Below are positions 1-14,069 of a DNA stretch of 64,000 nt, in pieces. This stretch comes from Epiperipatus broadwayi (Eukaryota; Onychophora; Udeonychophora; Euonychophora; Peripatidae), in NCBI GenBank assembly GCA_028023455.1, contig JAQFVV010006293.1:4726127-4790126 (forward strand), written 5' to 3'. The notes below the pieces were generated by a model that had not been told where the DNA came from, ran no database searches, and worked only from the letters and a program-made list of their open reading frames with translations. The stretch's first letter is position 1; every line of letters starts with the position of its first letter. Position numbers and translations under genes: made by a program.

Positions 1-193
1 TTGGGATAAGACTTTTATTTTCAGAGCAACTTGAGTAATTTCTCTTTTCTGAGATAGACATTGCATTGTGATGGTGTCTTATTTCACATTCTAATAATTC
101 AAATATTTGTCTAAAATTTGCAATGTTAGTAAGTTCAATAATTTATTATAATCTCTATCTTTAAACATTTATTATCTATCTATCTATCTACAG

Positions 194-248
194 GTAAAAG
201 TATTGCAGCTGATGGGTGTTGCATACAGAACACTCCTCTAATATTCAG
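194..248 (+). other. Candidate short coding exon (unidentified gene)
   Basis: A 55-nt block is bounded by a CAG acceptor, preceded by a short (TATC)n pyrimidine-rich tract at about 173-190, and by a GGTAAT donor. Only one frame is open. It is entered after one base of a split codon and reads G-KSIAADGCCIQNTPLIF-R with two bases left over at the donor. The other two forward frames contain stops. I do not recognise the protein. A short open frame between chance AG and GT dinucleotides is easy to get, so this is only a candidate; no partner exon was found nearby. Confidence 0.25.
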
Positions 249-475
249 GTAATACATCAAATAATCTACATATATATTTAAACTGTTCATAATAATTTTC
301 TTCTTTATAAAATAAATGATAAAATATATAATATTTATCAATTTTATATAAAAATGCCAATAAAAAATGTAAATTTAAATAAAATATATTTACATTATCA
401 AACTAATTTTTATTGCTCATTGGAATCTTTTCAAGATGTAGACAACTTAATGCTTTTGGCAATTTATGTAATGTT
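249..475. other. AT-rich sequence, no feature seen
   Basis: A+T-rich DNA between the possible exon and the CTAT array. If the exon is real this would be intron. No motif is recognised. Confidence 0.5.
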
Positions 476-1555
<1,080 letters not shown>

Positions 1556-1556
1556 G

Positions 1557-3020
1557 AATAGATGGAGCTTACCAATAGCTCTCACCTCAGTGGAGTGCTG
1601 GGACTCTAGAAACTAGATTTAAAATACTAACTCAAAAGTCAGCACTTATAAAACACGTTACTATCAATTTGAAAGCCTGAACTTTCAGACACATAAATGT
1701 CTTCAAATCCAACCTTACAAACCAGATAGCTATATGGCTCTGAATTCAGCTCAGCTTCACCATATAGTAATAGCCTCTGCAATATAGCATCGCAAAAGCC
1801 TACAAAGGTACACTTACAATAATTAATAAAACAAGTCATAAATTTTATAACTTGCTTTTAAGCTTGCATTTTTAATCATCACTAGATGGAGTTTACCAGT
1901 AGCTCTAATCAAGTTTTATTTTATAAGTGTCGACAGTGAAAGAATTCAAAATCGCTATCGGAAAGTCTCTACCTCCAGACCAATCAATTTTGAGCTTATG
2001 ACTCACCTCAGTGGTGCACTGGAACTCTAGAAATTATATATAAAATACTAACTCAAAAGTCAGCACTTATAAAACACATTACTATCAATTTGAAAGCCTG
2101 AACTTTTCAGACACGTAAATGTCTTCAAATCCAGCCTTACAAATCAGATAGCTATATAGGTCTGAATTCAGCTCAGTTTCACCATATAGTAATAGCCTTT
2201 GCAATATAGCATAGCAAAAGCCTACAAAGGTTTGTAATCTTTTGCTAAGCTATATTTTTGTAGGCTTTTGCTACACTATATTGCAGAAGCTATTACTATA
2301 TGGTGAAACTGAGCTGAATTCAGACCTATATAGCTATCTGGTTTGTAAGGCTGGATTTGAAGACATTTACATGTCTGAAAAGTTCAGGCTTTCAAATTGA
2401 TAGTAATGTGTTTTATAAGTGCTGATTTTTGAGTTAGTATTTTATATATAATTTCTAGAGTTCCAGTGCACCACTGAGGTGAGTCATAAGCTCAAAATTG
2501 ATTGGTACAAACCAGATAGCTATATAGGTCTGAATTCAGCTCAGTTTCACCATATAGTAATAGCCTTTGCAATATAGCATAGCAAAAGCCTACAAAGGTT
2601 TGTAGGCTTTTGCTAAGTTATATTTTTGTAGGCTTTTGCTACACTATATTGCAGAAGCTATTACTATATGGTGAAACTGAGCTGAATTCAGACCATATAG
2701 CTATCTGGTTTGTAAGGCTGGATTTGAAGACATTTACATGTCTGAAAAGTTCAGGCTTTCAAATTGATAGTAACATGTGTTATAAGTGCTGACTTTTGAG
2801 TTAGTATTTTAGATCTTGTTTCTGGAGTCCCAATGCTCCAGAGGTGAAGCTCAAAACAGAGATAGGAACTTTCTGATAGAGATTTTGAGTTCTTTTTCTT
2901 TTGGCACTTATAAATAAAGCTTGATTAGAGCTTTTGGTAAGCTCCATATAGTGGTCATTAAATGCAAGCTTAAAAGCAAGTTATGAAATTTATGACTTGT
3001 TTTATTATTCTTAATAAATA
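1557..3020. repeat. Nested inverted-repeat (foldback) cluster
   Basis: One unit P (about 1568-1812) contains the marker TCACCATATAGTAATAGCCT. It recurs directly at about 1979-2240, inverted at about 2241-2507, partly direct at about 2508-2607, and inverted again at about 2608-2850. A flanking unit Q (about 1813-1975, with AAAACAAGTCATAAATTT) recurs inverted at about 2860-3010. The order is therefore P-Q-P-P'-p-P'-Q'. Arms of the central palindrome 1979-2507 are almost identical. Short ORFs at 1639-1839 (-) and 2610-2792 (+) are the same repeat read from opposite arms and are not independent genes. No transposase is present, so a non-autonomous foldback or MITE-like element that duplicated into itself is the likeliest reading. 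Confidence 0.85.
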
Positions 3021-6000
3021 TAATATTAGTAATCTGCTATCAAGGTAGCATTCAGATAATAAATAGATAGCCTAGTAATAAATGTATTTTATTACATTTT
3101 AAAATTTCCTTTTATTATCTGAGTGTTGCATTGATGACACATTGCTGGTATTCCATTGTTTATTGGTTGATTATTTATAGTTTAATATATATATACACAT
3201 AAGTTACATTTATTTATCAATTGTAAACATCCAAAAAAATTTTAAAATTTATTTATGTAAAACCATATACTAATTCAATATATATATATATGTAATCATT
3301 AAAACCAATCAACACTTAGCCAATCCCAATATCAATAAAGTTAACAATCTTAAAATATTGTCAAAGTAATCTAATATTTAGTTAATAATATTCTAATTGA
3401 TAAATTATATTTTTAAGTATAATCAAATTTACTGTTGACAAACTATGAAGTTATGATATAAGATGGTTGATAACATTATAGAATAATTCATGAAATGATT
3501 CTCTTTTATATATATTTTTGTTTAAATTGCTTATGACAACGAAGGTTGTTGACTTAAGAAATAAACACAAAATATATACTTTTTTTAATGATTTAAAATA
3601 TAAGTTGAATAATCTTTCTTTTATAAATATTAAATTTCATAATATGTATATACATTAATTTTATTACTTAACTAATTCAAATATAGTTTAAAATACTATT
3701 TAAAATATGGATTAACTAAATAGTAAGAAGAATAATGTTTACATTGCAGTTTATGCTTTTTAAAAAAAAAAAAAATTAATTTTCTTTTCCTACTCAAGAG
3801 AAGCCTCATATGAAGTTAGATTGCCATTTACTGAGATACTTTGTTTTGTTTTTTTAAATTGCACAGGTCATGCATGTGTTATCCTGATATTTTAATTTAA
3901 AAAAATCTAAAGATATCAGAATAATTGAAAATGCAGTGACATCAAACATTTTAAAACCCTGCCTTGATGGTCTGTCTGTGTTATTCAGATTTCACATGCT
4001 TTGTGAGATTACTAGATTTTTTTTGAATTTTTAAGATTTTAATTATTTTGGCAAAGATTATCATGATTATTTTTGCACAATTATTGTGCAATAATTATTA
4101 AAAATCAAAAATATACATGATTACACATTTATATATATATATGTTTTATTTTTTTTTAAAAAGAAGGTAATAATTTTTAGCTTAATATTAACACTGAAAA
4201 TTACAGCAGATATTTAGAAATGGATTACTAACATGTCATCACTGACAGTCTGTCAGAATATATTGCAATATGGTAAAAAATGCTTTGAAAAATTAATATT
4301 TTAAAGCATAATTTGATAAATTTATCATATGTTGATATATATTTATTCAGCTTTTAAAAATAAATGTCATTTTATAAGGTCAATCTGCTCCTTGTGATCA
4401 TTAAATGATGAAACTATTTCGAATTTTTATTACAAACTTAATTTTTCAATATTAGGCAAAATTCAAAAATGTTGTTTTAAAGTGTATTTTATTTCAAACA
4501 TAAAATTCTACAAAAGTCCAATTTATTATATTTTTATTTAGAATAATGCTTTAACATATGTTAAAAGGTAACAAAATTCTCACCAGATAGAACAATTAAA
4601 TCTGTTGCAGTGCCAGAGAACTAAATTAAGATGGTTCTTATATTTTTGACAGACATTTTAAAATAGTTGAAATCATTGTTGAAGAATTTTAATAAAGTAG
4701 ATAATTATTTTAAAAATAAGTTTTCATATTTATAACTACACAACTTAACATTATATCTCTTTGCACATAAATGTATATGTGATGACTATTTTACACAGAC
4801 ATACACACACATATAGCATTATTCAATGAACAAGTACTACGATAATTTAAAAACCAGATTCTCAAAGAGTCATTGAAATGAACTTGCAAATAAAGCTATT
4901 CTTTTGTATCAGTGTTAACCTATTTTTTGAATAAAAATGACCCAATGACCACTCTTATCTGGCCTCCATTTTACTATATATAAGAAGTGTTAAATAAAAA
5001 TGTAATACTTCTAAATCCTCATACTTATAAAAATAGCTGTACTCTTTTAATTCCATATAACAAGTTGAGTTAAAAATAAGAGAGGAATCCTCCTTTTTGT
5101 TTCTAATTAAATTCATGACAAAAAGCCATATTGAATAGTAGAACAAAATAAGTTAGCCATATGACTGTCAGTTGTAATTGATAGTTGCCTAGCATTACCA
5201 GTGTTAAACTTATTTCTAATTATTACATGAGAATAGCCTCACACTTTATTTTGTTTACATCATAATAAATCAATAAAAATATTTAATCTAATATATGTAC
5301 TTATATGAATAATTTTCATTTGAATATATGCTGAATAATGATAAGTGCCATTTATGTCTGAATATAAACAGTGTCAAATAATTGTTACAATGAGTGAATA
5401 TTATTAGTCAACAAACGATTACAGAATTTTTCAAATAGAAAGCTATTATCAAGATCAATAATGCAACTGTAGTAAAATATATATGAACAATTTAGAGAAT
5501 TGAAATACAAGAACAGAGATAAAAAGACTATAAAGCTCATAAAAAGTCTTGTGAGCATGTAATAAGTTGTCATGACTTTCACAAAAAATTATACAAAGTG
5601 AAACAAATATCTATAAGAAATTTGAAATTATTACGCTAGATGCAATTAATAAAATTAAAAATTTTCCAGAACAAGTCATGTTTTTGATGATGTATTTTTA
5701 AGATTTTGGAATAATAATAACAAAACATATAAATCTAAAGATAAAAAAAAGTCTTGCATATCCCAAAGTTAATATATATTGACTTTACTTGTATCATTGT
5801 CAAACTAAGTAAGAATTGCAAATGTTCTAAATTCTGTGACATTCTGTGAAGTCAGACCATTTACAATTAAAAAGTGCAATTAAGGTATATTATAATAATA
5901 TGTTAATACCATATAAATCTCTCAATTATAAATTTCTGAAAAACGATATTGACTATAGAAAGATATCTATTTGGCACTGTAGCAATACCATTTAACATTA

Positions 6001-6285
6001 CATCATATAGTTTTTCTTTAAAGATTTGAAATAATTATTATATGGTTATTTAAGCAATTTATTTAAATACCCTAAACAAAGTTCATAACTGCTACTAAAG
6101 AAGATGTTATGAGTATACCAAACATGTCAAAAATTCAGTAGAATAACGTTTAATTATGTAAATTTCCTTCTAACAACTAAAATTTATTTGTATAAATAAA
6201 TCTGTATGGTAACATGAAACTTTAAAAATGTATATATAAATTATAAAGTTTATTTGTGTAGATGCTAGTGATTATTATATATGTC
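3021..6285. other. AT-rich DNA without recognised gene
   Basis: Very A+T-rich sequence with short (TA)n runs and poly-A/T tracts. The only ORFs are 60-70 codons and low-complexity, as expected by chance. No transposon ends or RNA genes were recognised. Confidence 0.6.
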
Positions 6286-6440
6286 TTTTTTATTTTACAG
6301 TACAATTGAATAACAGTGTTTGTTATGACGGTTTTGTGTGAAAACCAATACTTTGGCCACCTCTACTTGAAGTAACACTGTGAAGATTGTACATCATTTA
6401 ATCTCCGTTGTAGTAAAATAATATTCTAATATTAATGTTT
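6286..6440 (+). other. Possible 3' terminal exon or splice-acceptor context
   Basis: A convincing acceptor-like tract (TCTTTTTTATTTTACAG, ending about 6300) is followed by a stretch of more balanced base composition to about 6410. A stop comes within a few codons in the frames checked, so any exon here would be mostly untranslated. There is nothing to link it to a gene. Confidence 0.12.
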
Positions 6441-9400
6441 ATTTAATTATATTTCTTTCTGATGAAGTAAGAATGGGTCTTGGTATATAAATAAATATTA
6501 TTATTTCAGACTAAAGTGATATTAAGTGTAATGTAAAAAACAAACAAACTGTTTTTAATATTCAAAATTAAACTTATTACTTTGAATTAATTAAAATAAT
6601 ATTACAAATTAAAACAACAACAATAAAGATTATTGTAGTTAAAAAAAGGTTTTATTTTTCGAAGCTACTTGTTTTGAATCTGTTTTATTCTTTTCTTTGG
6701 AATATACAAATACTCAGTAATATATGCCGCCTGGTATCCTTAATGTCATTATCGATATCAAATCGACACACGTCATTAGTAGTAATATTTTAAGTAAAAT
6801 TAATAACAATATAAGTAAGCAAAACAAAAGTAAAAGATAATTAAGATTAAAAGAATATTAATGCTCGTTATAGATTATCAGAAGAGAAAAGAAAACTTCT
6901 TATAGACTTTCTAGATGAAAAGACATATAATCAAATGGTGAAACATATTTTACTTAGTTATAGTATGTTTCTAAACTCATACACCACTAATTAAAAATTC
7001 ATTAGAAATAGTTTTTAAAAAGACTGCAAAGAAGATTGACATTTTAATAGAGTGGCAATCAAAAAGCTAAAAGAATTATATAAAACAGAGTTAATAAAAT
7101 ACAATAATATAAATTATTTTAGTAGTGCCAATTACTTTCCAAATATTTGTATTATTTATAAAAGAAAAGATATAATTATTCTAATGTAAATTATATATAT
7201 ATAACCCAAATATTCAAATTAACCAATAAAATCACAATCAATCGGGTATTTATTTTAATAAGATGTCAAAGTTTTTAAGTAAATATCACCAGTGATTTGA
7301 TTGGTTAGTTTGCAAATTGTTGTTAAGTAAATACTACCAGTGATTTGGTTGGTTAGTTTGTAAATTTGACTAAAGTAAATTACATTAGTGTTTATTCTAA
7401 TTTAAATATATCCATATTTGGATTATAATAAAGTGGATGGCATTACTTTATAATTGATTATTAGGATATTTCTTATTATTTTAATACGTGGAATATGTAC
7501 ATTATGTTGAACTCGATGACGTAAATTGAAGAGTAAAAGTGAAATCATAAAAAAATTTGTTTTGGGAGACTGGTTATTTTATTATTTTTACAAATAAATA
7601 TTTTCTGAAACTTGACTGGGAATAATAGATGAAAAATTTAATCTAGATCTTATAACGTGATAACACTGTTGACAATAGTTCTATTTTAAAAAAAAATGAA
7701 GACAAAATAAAGCTTCATTGCTGAGCCTTTAGTTTATTGTAATTTAAATTAAGATTTATTTAAAAAATTGAAACAGAAAATAACTGCTATAACTAAAGAT
7801 TACTTAGTCAAGAGGAAAATGTTATGTCATCAGTTTATTTTAATAAATTACTCAAGAAACTAAAAAAAAAAATTTCTATTTTTTATAGATATAAATGATA
7901 GTAAAAAAATGTAATGCAATTGAAAACAAGTAAATTATTATATAAATGATTCAAGATGTTAATAATTCCATGAAAGGTGATGATAACTATTTATTTATAT
8001 AAATAATCAGTATCATTTCTTTTGAAGAAGCTTTCGAACAAGACTTATCAGTAGTTAAAGCAAAATATTTGGTGAATAGTAATTGATAAAACAAAGTATC
8101 AATCAATTGCTGGAAAATTCATTTTAAAAGTTAATGCTGCTATTATGTCTACACATATTTTCAACTAATAATAATTTTACTTCGAAGTGTGTATAAAGGT
8201 GAAGTCCATTCTTGAAAGCATAATAAAAATGGGTTTAACAGTTTATTGAATAACAACAAAAGTTTTAGATATGAGGCTTACCTAAATAAGCAATGAACAG
8301 CATTCATCCTCTCACAGCCAATGATTGTCTTTTCTAAATTTAGGTACTGGTTTTACACAATATTTTCTAATTCACTTCTATGCTCTATGACCACTTAAAT
8401 TGATACAGAGCTTGATATGATGAATCTGTCACTAATAGTGAAAGTAGTTGTTTTAAACCAATATAAACAATTTCAAAGCAGTGTATTTCAAGGTGGAAAC
8501 ATGTTAGACATATACAAAAAATTACAAACAGCTAACAATTTTATAACTGCTTTGTGTGCACTTCACCTTCATTCATTGAAATTACTGTCTTCATATTTTT
8601 GACTTTCAGGTTATACATATTAGCCTTGCCATAAAACACAGTTTTTAATATATACTCACAATAAAAAAGCACATATTGTAATTTCTGGAGATTTTGTGGA
8701 CCAAGAGTGTAGTTCCTGGTGTTATGGGATTGCTGTATTGAGAATTATTAAAACTAAATTCGGTTTGTGTAGTGAGAGAGGCACTTAGCAATAATTGTTT
8801 GAAACTCTATACACTATTTTGTCAAAGTGTAAAAAGTTCCATTCATAAGCAGTTAATATTTGCAGAGATGTTAAAATCAGGTTCATATTTTTTGCAATAT
8901 CCCTTATGCACTTTAGTCTCTCTTTTATGCAAGAAAGTAAAGTACAAATTTATACATTTAAAAAACAGAATAACAATATAAATTCAATCGGAAACCGACA
9001 TTATGTAGTTCTGTAGTTAATCTTAATCCTGTCATCATGTTTATTCCAAGAGTTCCTGCTTCAAATTCTAAGAATTTGCATATTACTTTTTTAAAGATAA
9101 AATAAATTTCAAATCATCACATAGACTGAACTTGCCCTAATTAGATAACACTCTAGTTATAAAAAAAGTTGGTGTGTAATGGATAATTTGCAAGAAAATA
9201 TATTTCATTAGCAGCAGTAAACCTTAGTATTGCTAGGCAGCAAGGAACAATTTTCAGGTTTAAACCCCACAAGTCCATTCAAAATCTGCAATATTTCAGA
9301 CAAATTTAACATGTATTGAAACAATTATTAACAATTAACTATGCCACATATCTTTTCTAAAATAATTTTGAATTTGCAAAAGTTTTTTTTAAAAAAAATA

Positions 9401-9715
9401 ACATTTTTAAATTCTTAAATCCAATCAAAATGACTATCATACATTACACAACCAAGTAGTTTGTGCCAAAATCTATTCTACCATATTGCCAGCTTTATCT
9501 CATGAAAAAACATATAGCAGCATCCTCAAGAACAATTTTCATCTCAGCAATGGCAAAGATATTTCAAATCCATTAATCAATAAGCCAATTTGAACTTTTT
9601 TGGACAACCAATGCAGACATTTAAAACCTAGACTTAAAAAACATACCCCCCCCCATGGTGTGAATGCATGACATGCTGATAACAATTTATTAAAATTTAT
9701 TATTACCATGCTACA
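6441..9715. other. AT-rich DNA, no gene recognised
   Basis: Apart from the small tandem repeat at about 7285-7385, I see only A+T-rich unique-looking sequence and sub-70-codon chance ORFs (for example 8417-8602 and 8772-8981), neither resembling a known family. Confidence 0.55.
7285..7385. repeat. Short tandem repeat, ~47-bp unit
   Basis: Two adjacent diverged copies share AAGTAAAT, CCAGTGATTTG and TTGGTTAGTTTG, followed by a partial third copy. A related inverted stretch (AACCAATAAAATCACAATCA) lies just upstream at about 7220, so the area is also weakly palindromic. Confidence 0.7.
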
Positions 9716-10009
9716 GTGGATATTTTATATCATTTAAGACATTTCCCCTTCATAACCATCATTATATCAGCTATAGATTCCAGATGCTCCCTACATCACT
9801 TTCATCCTACTCACCAACCAGCTCAAATGCCTACCACACATGAACTCATAGCTCCAAAATCACACCAGAATGAATTCTGGAATAAATATTGCACAACTTG
9901 AGAGTAACACAGTACACTAATCTCATCAATCAACTTATCCAAAGAAGTTTATAAAATCACTCTACCAACTTACTTCAAATGAACTTTAAATGCCCAGCAG
10001 ATGAACAAT

Positions 10010-10610
10010 AAAACCTAGTCATGACACCTATAGTGTTTAATAACAAATAAGCACAATTTATGTACTGTCATATGTCATCAGAACACTAACTTCACTCACC
10101 CTTCCTAAAGGTATTAACAAATATCACCATGTACTTTCATGTATTTATCTCATAATGCTTTTGTAAAATTTATGTAAACCTAATTTGAAATAGAGTATCT
10201 TGTTATGCAACAATTATTATTCTTCCAACTACTGTAAATCATCTTTTTTATCATAAACAAAATTGTAAATCCTCATTGCATATGTAATATCATGTATCAA
10301 ATTGTATCTAAATACTCATGTTTTTCACATGCAACTTATGTAACACATGAACAATAAAAACTATAATCATTCCTACTAAATAAGCCCAATTTATATACAA
10401 TCATATATTAATCTAACACTAAGTCCAACCTGTTTGGCCTCATTCTATCATGTGCAACCATGTACTTTTTTTCAAGATCCCATTTAAAAATGCTATGTAA
10501 ATCTATTGTAAACTCTTATTGCTTATGTAATATCATATAACCACTTGTATCTAAGATCTCATGTTTTCACCTGTAACTTATATAACACTTTTTGAGTCTC
10601 AATGAAAATT
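10010..10610. repeat. Diverged tandem duplication, ~330-bp unit
   Basis: About 10020-10350 and 10360-10610 share, in the same order, AATAAGC(A/C)CAATTTAT, a CATGTACTTT block, TTGTAAA followed by TCATTGC or TTATTGC then TATGTAATATCAT, and TCATGTTTTTCAC/TCATGTTTTCAC with AACTTAT(G/A)TAACAC. The order and spacing make chance unlikely. No coding capacity is seen. Confidence 0.65.
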
Positions 10611-11740
10611 ATTTTTGAAACATAACAAAAGAAAATAATTATATGTTTAGAAAGCTCTATTTTAAAAATCAGTTTCTTTACAAATACAAAATTAGTTTTA
10701 AAATGGTCTAAAGTGATGTCTCATAAAATCTAATAAATTCCTATATCTGAAAAATTGTTTACTTAAGTATTAAAAATTGTAATGATATAGTAATGACAGT
10801 TACATGAAGAGATGATAGAAAAACAACAAAAATATATTTAAATTTGTTTTACATATAGGTACATATGAGATGCAGGTTTTGCTTATTGTGAACTTTTACC
10901 CTCCTCTACAGTTAAATGTATGACATCTAAGAAGAAAAATTCTAAATATTATTTTTAATAAAACTTACCATACAGACAAAGATAGTTTAATTGACTATGA
11001 TATACTTATGAATTATTTTTAAGAAATAAAAAAAATTGTACAATGTTATAATTTGTTATTTTGTATAATAGATATTTTTACAGATACAAAAGAAAAAACC
11101 AATAATATTAAAAATGGTTGTATAATAATATCTATGGTCAATTTTCATTACCTTTACTCCTATATTAGCTGAGAAAGTTTGGATAAAGAAATATTTTAGT
11201 TGTTAGATAATGTTATTACACTTATAAGAATACATTTTATTTCTTAATAATTTTAATGCAAGAGTTTGTTTATAGGAGCAATAAATCATAATTCAAAGTT
11301 ATCAAGGATAATAATGACATATGACATATAAATGAAATATTTTTTATTACATTTTTCTATAAAATATGAATTTATCAAACTAGAACACTTTGTTTAAACA
11401 AAAAATATCTATGAAAATATTTGATTGTTTTAATATTTGAAATAATGACATTTTATTGATTATTCCAATATTAAGTGACAACTTATATACAAATATCATC
11501 AATTACATTCATTCTGCCTTCAAGAAAACTTTACTTATATTTCAGTTAAGAGCTATCAGATAACTGAGAAGAAAGACCATAGTATTTCTTGATCTTAAAC
11601 TCAGAGGTAAAAAGCTAAAAAACTCACTATGCTGGTTAATGCATATTACTGAGTAGTCCATTGATGTTGGTATACTATATAAATAATCACCTAGTAATAA
11701 CAACTGCAAGGTATGGAATTAACATTAGGAATTTTCTTAG
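10611..11740. other. AT-rich DNA, no feature recognised
   Basis: No repeat boundary, coding motif or RNA gene was recognised before the RTE-like reading begins. Confidence 0.5.
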
Positions 11741-13475
11741 TTCCTTTAGAGACTCCTAGAAGAATCAAAGAAACTTTTTTCGGTAAAATTGTGGAAAAAG
11801 AGTTATTAATGATATAAAAAAGTATAATTGTGAACTAGCAAGAAAATCTATAGAAGAGATTAAAAGTCTCAAGTGAGTGAAACAACATTTTGTTATTTTG
11901 GGAGAAAACTTATTTTTACAATAAGAAAAAAAGATGGGACTATTACCAAAAAGAGAGATGCCATTATGAAATGTGTAGAAGAATTCTATCAAAAATTATA
12001 TAGAATAAAAAACAAAGAAAAATACCTACAAACAGGATTTTAAATTAATAAACAGGACAAGTAATTAAATTTATGAAGGAAAAAGTTCCAGTAATGATGG
12101 AGTTGTAATCGATATCTTAAAGGAAGCAGTTGAAAAAATAGAAATTTTTGGCAAAGTTTTATACTAAATATCTAAATGATAAAGGTGTGCCAGATGATTG
12201 GAAGAATGCAGTATTAATATTAATATTTAAAAAGATGATAAAAAGATCTTAGAAATTACAGACCTATCAGTCTTTTATCAGTTTTATATAAACTCATCTA
12301 AGATAACTTTGGATTTCAACCAACCAAAAGAATGTACTGGATTTCAAAATAGTTTTAGTACAGTGGATCATATCCAAGTATTGAGAGAAGTTATAGAAAG
12401 GACCAATGAATCTGAGTTGCCATTATGCTTTTGATTTGAAGATTATGGAAAGGTATTTGATTCTATAAGCATTTCTTCAGTTATTAAAGCATTGGATCAT
12501 CAAGATATAGACCCAGGATATTGTCATATTCTGAAAAAATATTTATAAAATGCAATAGAAATTAGATTAATTTTATGATGCTAGAAAGATTAACATTTAG
12601 AACTATATATGACAGGATAACTCCACACCTCAAAAACACATTACAACAGTGCTACAAGAAGTATTTTATGGATTATCATAGGAAGGTAAAGAAATAGATA
12701 AATAAAGATTATTTATGTTATCTAGATATTGCAGATGATGTAATTGTTTTGCAAATAATGCTTTAGAGCTTCAGAAAATGTAAGAGTTATCAGATGAAAG
12801 TAATTGAAAGCTAAACCTTAAAAGACTACAGTAATGTTCAATGAATTTTCTTAAAAGATGAAAATAAAGATGGATAATGATGAGTTAGAAAAAGTTAATA
12901 TTTTGGTCAGATTATTACTACAGTTGGAAACATAATGGATGAAATTCATCATATAATTAAATTTGGTTGGAGTGCTTTTGGTAGAAATAACTTAGGTGTT
13001 TGAAAAGGAATGTTTTTAATAAATGTGTTTTTCCAATTCCTATTTATGGGTCTGAGACTTAATCACTTTACAAAAAAGCAATACAGAGATTTGAATACAC
13101 TCAAAGAAGTATAGAGTGATGCATGTTAAGAGTGACAAAAAGATATAACAAAATATATGGGTAAGAGAACAAACAGGATTTCTGACATCATTGAAAAAAT
13201 TCCGAGATTGAAGTGGAATTGAGCTGGACATAATGTTAGAATATATGATAATAAATAGATAGTTGAAATCTAAACGGGATTTCAAAAGTCTTTTGTAAAG
13301 AACCTGGAATGAGACTACATGTGAGATGACTGAATGAAATAAGAAAATGTGTGGGGATGATGTGGAGAAGAGATGATAGAGATAGAAAAAGATGGATTGA
13401 ACTTAGAGAGATCTTCATCCTACAATGTATTAAAAATAGTTGAAAATGATGACGTTGATTGTCGTAGAGAATTGC
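11740..13475 (+). pseudogene. RTE-clade non-LTR retrotransposon remnant (reverse transcriptase)
   Basis: Reading across frames gives, in order: the linker between endonuclease and RT (11765-12000, with KYNCELARKSIEEIKSLK); then VPDDWKNAVLI and NYRPISLLSVLYK at about 12185-12290; then FEDYGKVFDSI (12432-12465), the thumbprint of the RTE motif VDYEKAFDS; then LDIADDVIVL (12724-12752), in which the catalytic YADD/FADD box appears as IADD; and an RTE-type 3' end with RWIELREIFILQC at about 13390-13430. Many stops and frameshifts interrupt it, so it is dead. A second copy of the same family lies at about 58299-59790 on the other strand and matches it block by block. The endonuclease is missing, consistent with the 5' truncation usual in LINE copies. 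Confidence 0.85.
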
Positions 13476-14069
13476 AATTTTATATATTCATGATGAAAGT
13501 AATAGTTGTATTAATAAAATGTATATCTGAAATATTGATATAAAATTTAATTTTTTAATTTCAACAGTTCATCAAATCTATTAATTTGGTCTTTAAACTT
13601 GGTACGTTATAAGATAAAAAAAATTTCTTTTTGAAAAAAAAAAAAGTATTTGCAAATAAATCTGTTTTGAGGGAGACAGTGCGCAAAAAAAAAAAAAAAA
13701 AAAAATCTATTTGAAAATAGGATTGTACGCTTTGATTTTAAAAATGCTTTTATTTTATTTTATAAAATAAAAAATATATATACAAAAGACTATATAATAA
13801 ATATTATAAAATAATATTGTTTTCAGTAGAACAAATATATTTACAATAATTTTGTTGGAAAGATTATTTCTACTTATTAAAAATTGAAATAAGAGCCGCT
13901 TTGAACCCAGACTTTCAAACTCCCTTCAGTTATATACTCCATCTTATATAATCGGTACACATAACCGCATACACATAAAAAGATAAATGATCTCTAATAT
14001 AAGAATTTTATGCTAAACCATCACTCATCAGTTAGTCCGAATCATCATCTCCTATATATATATATATAA
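13476..14069. other. AT-rich spacer before LTR element A
   Basis: Contains long A runs (for example 13684-13704) and ends in a (TA)n tract at about 14053-14068 that was the target of LTR element A. No gene is recognised. Confidence 0.6.

Noticed and set aside
1639-2792. Similar short ORFs on opposite strands
   Set aside because: They are the same foldback unit read in both orientations; no protein family is recognised.
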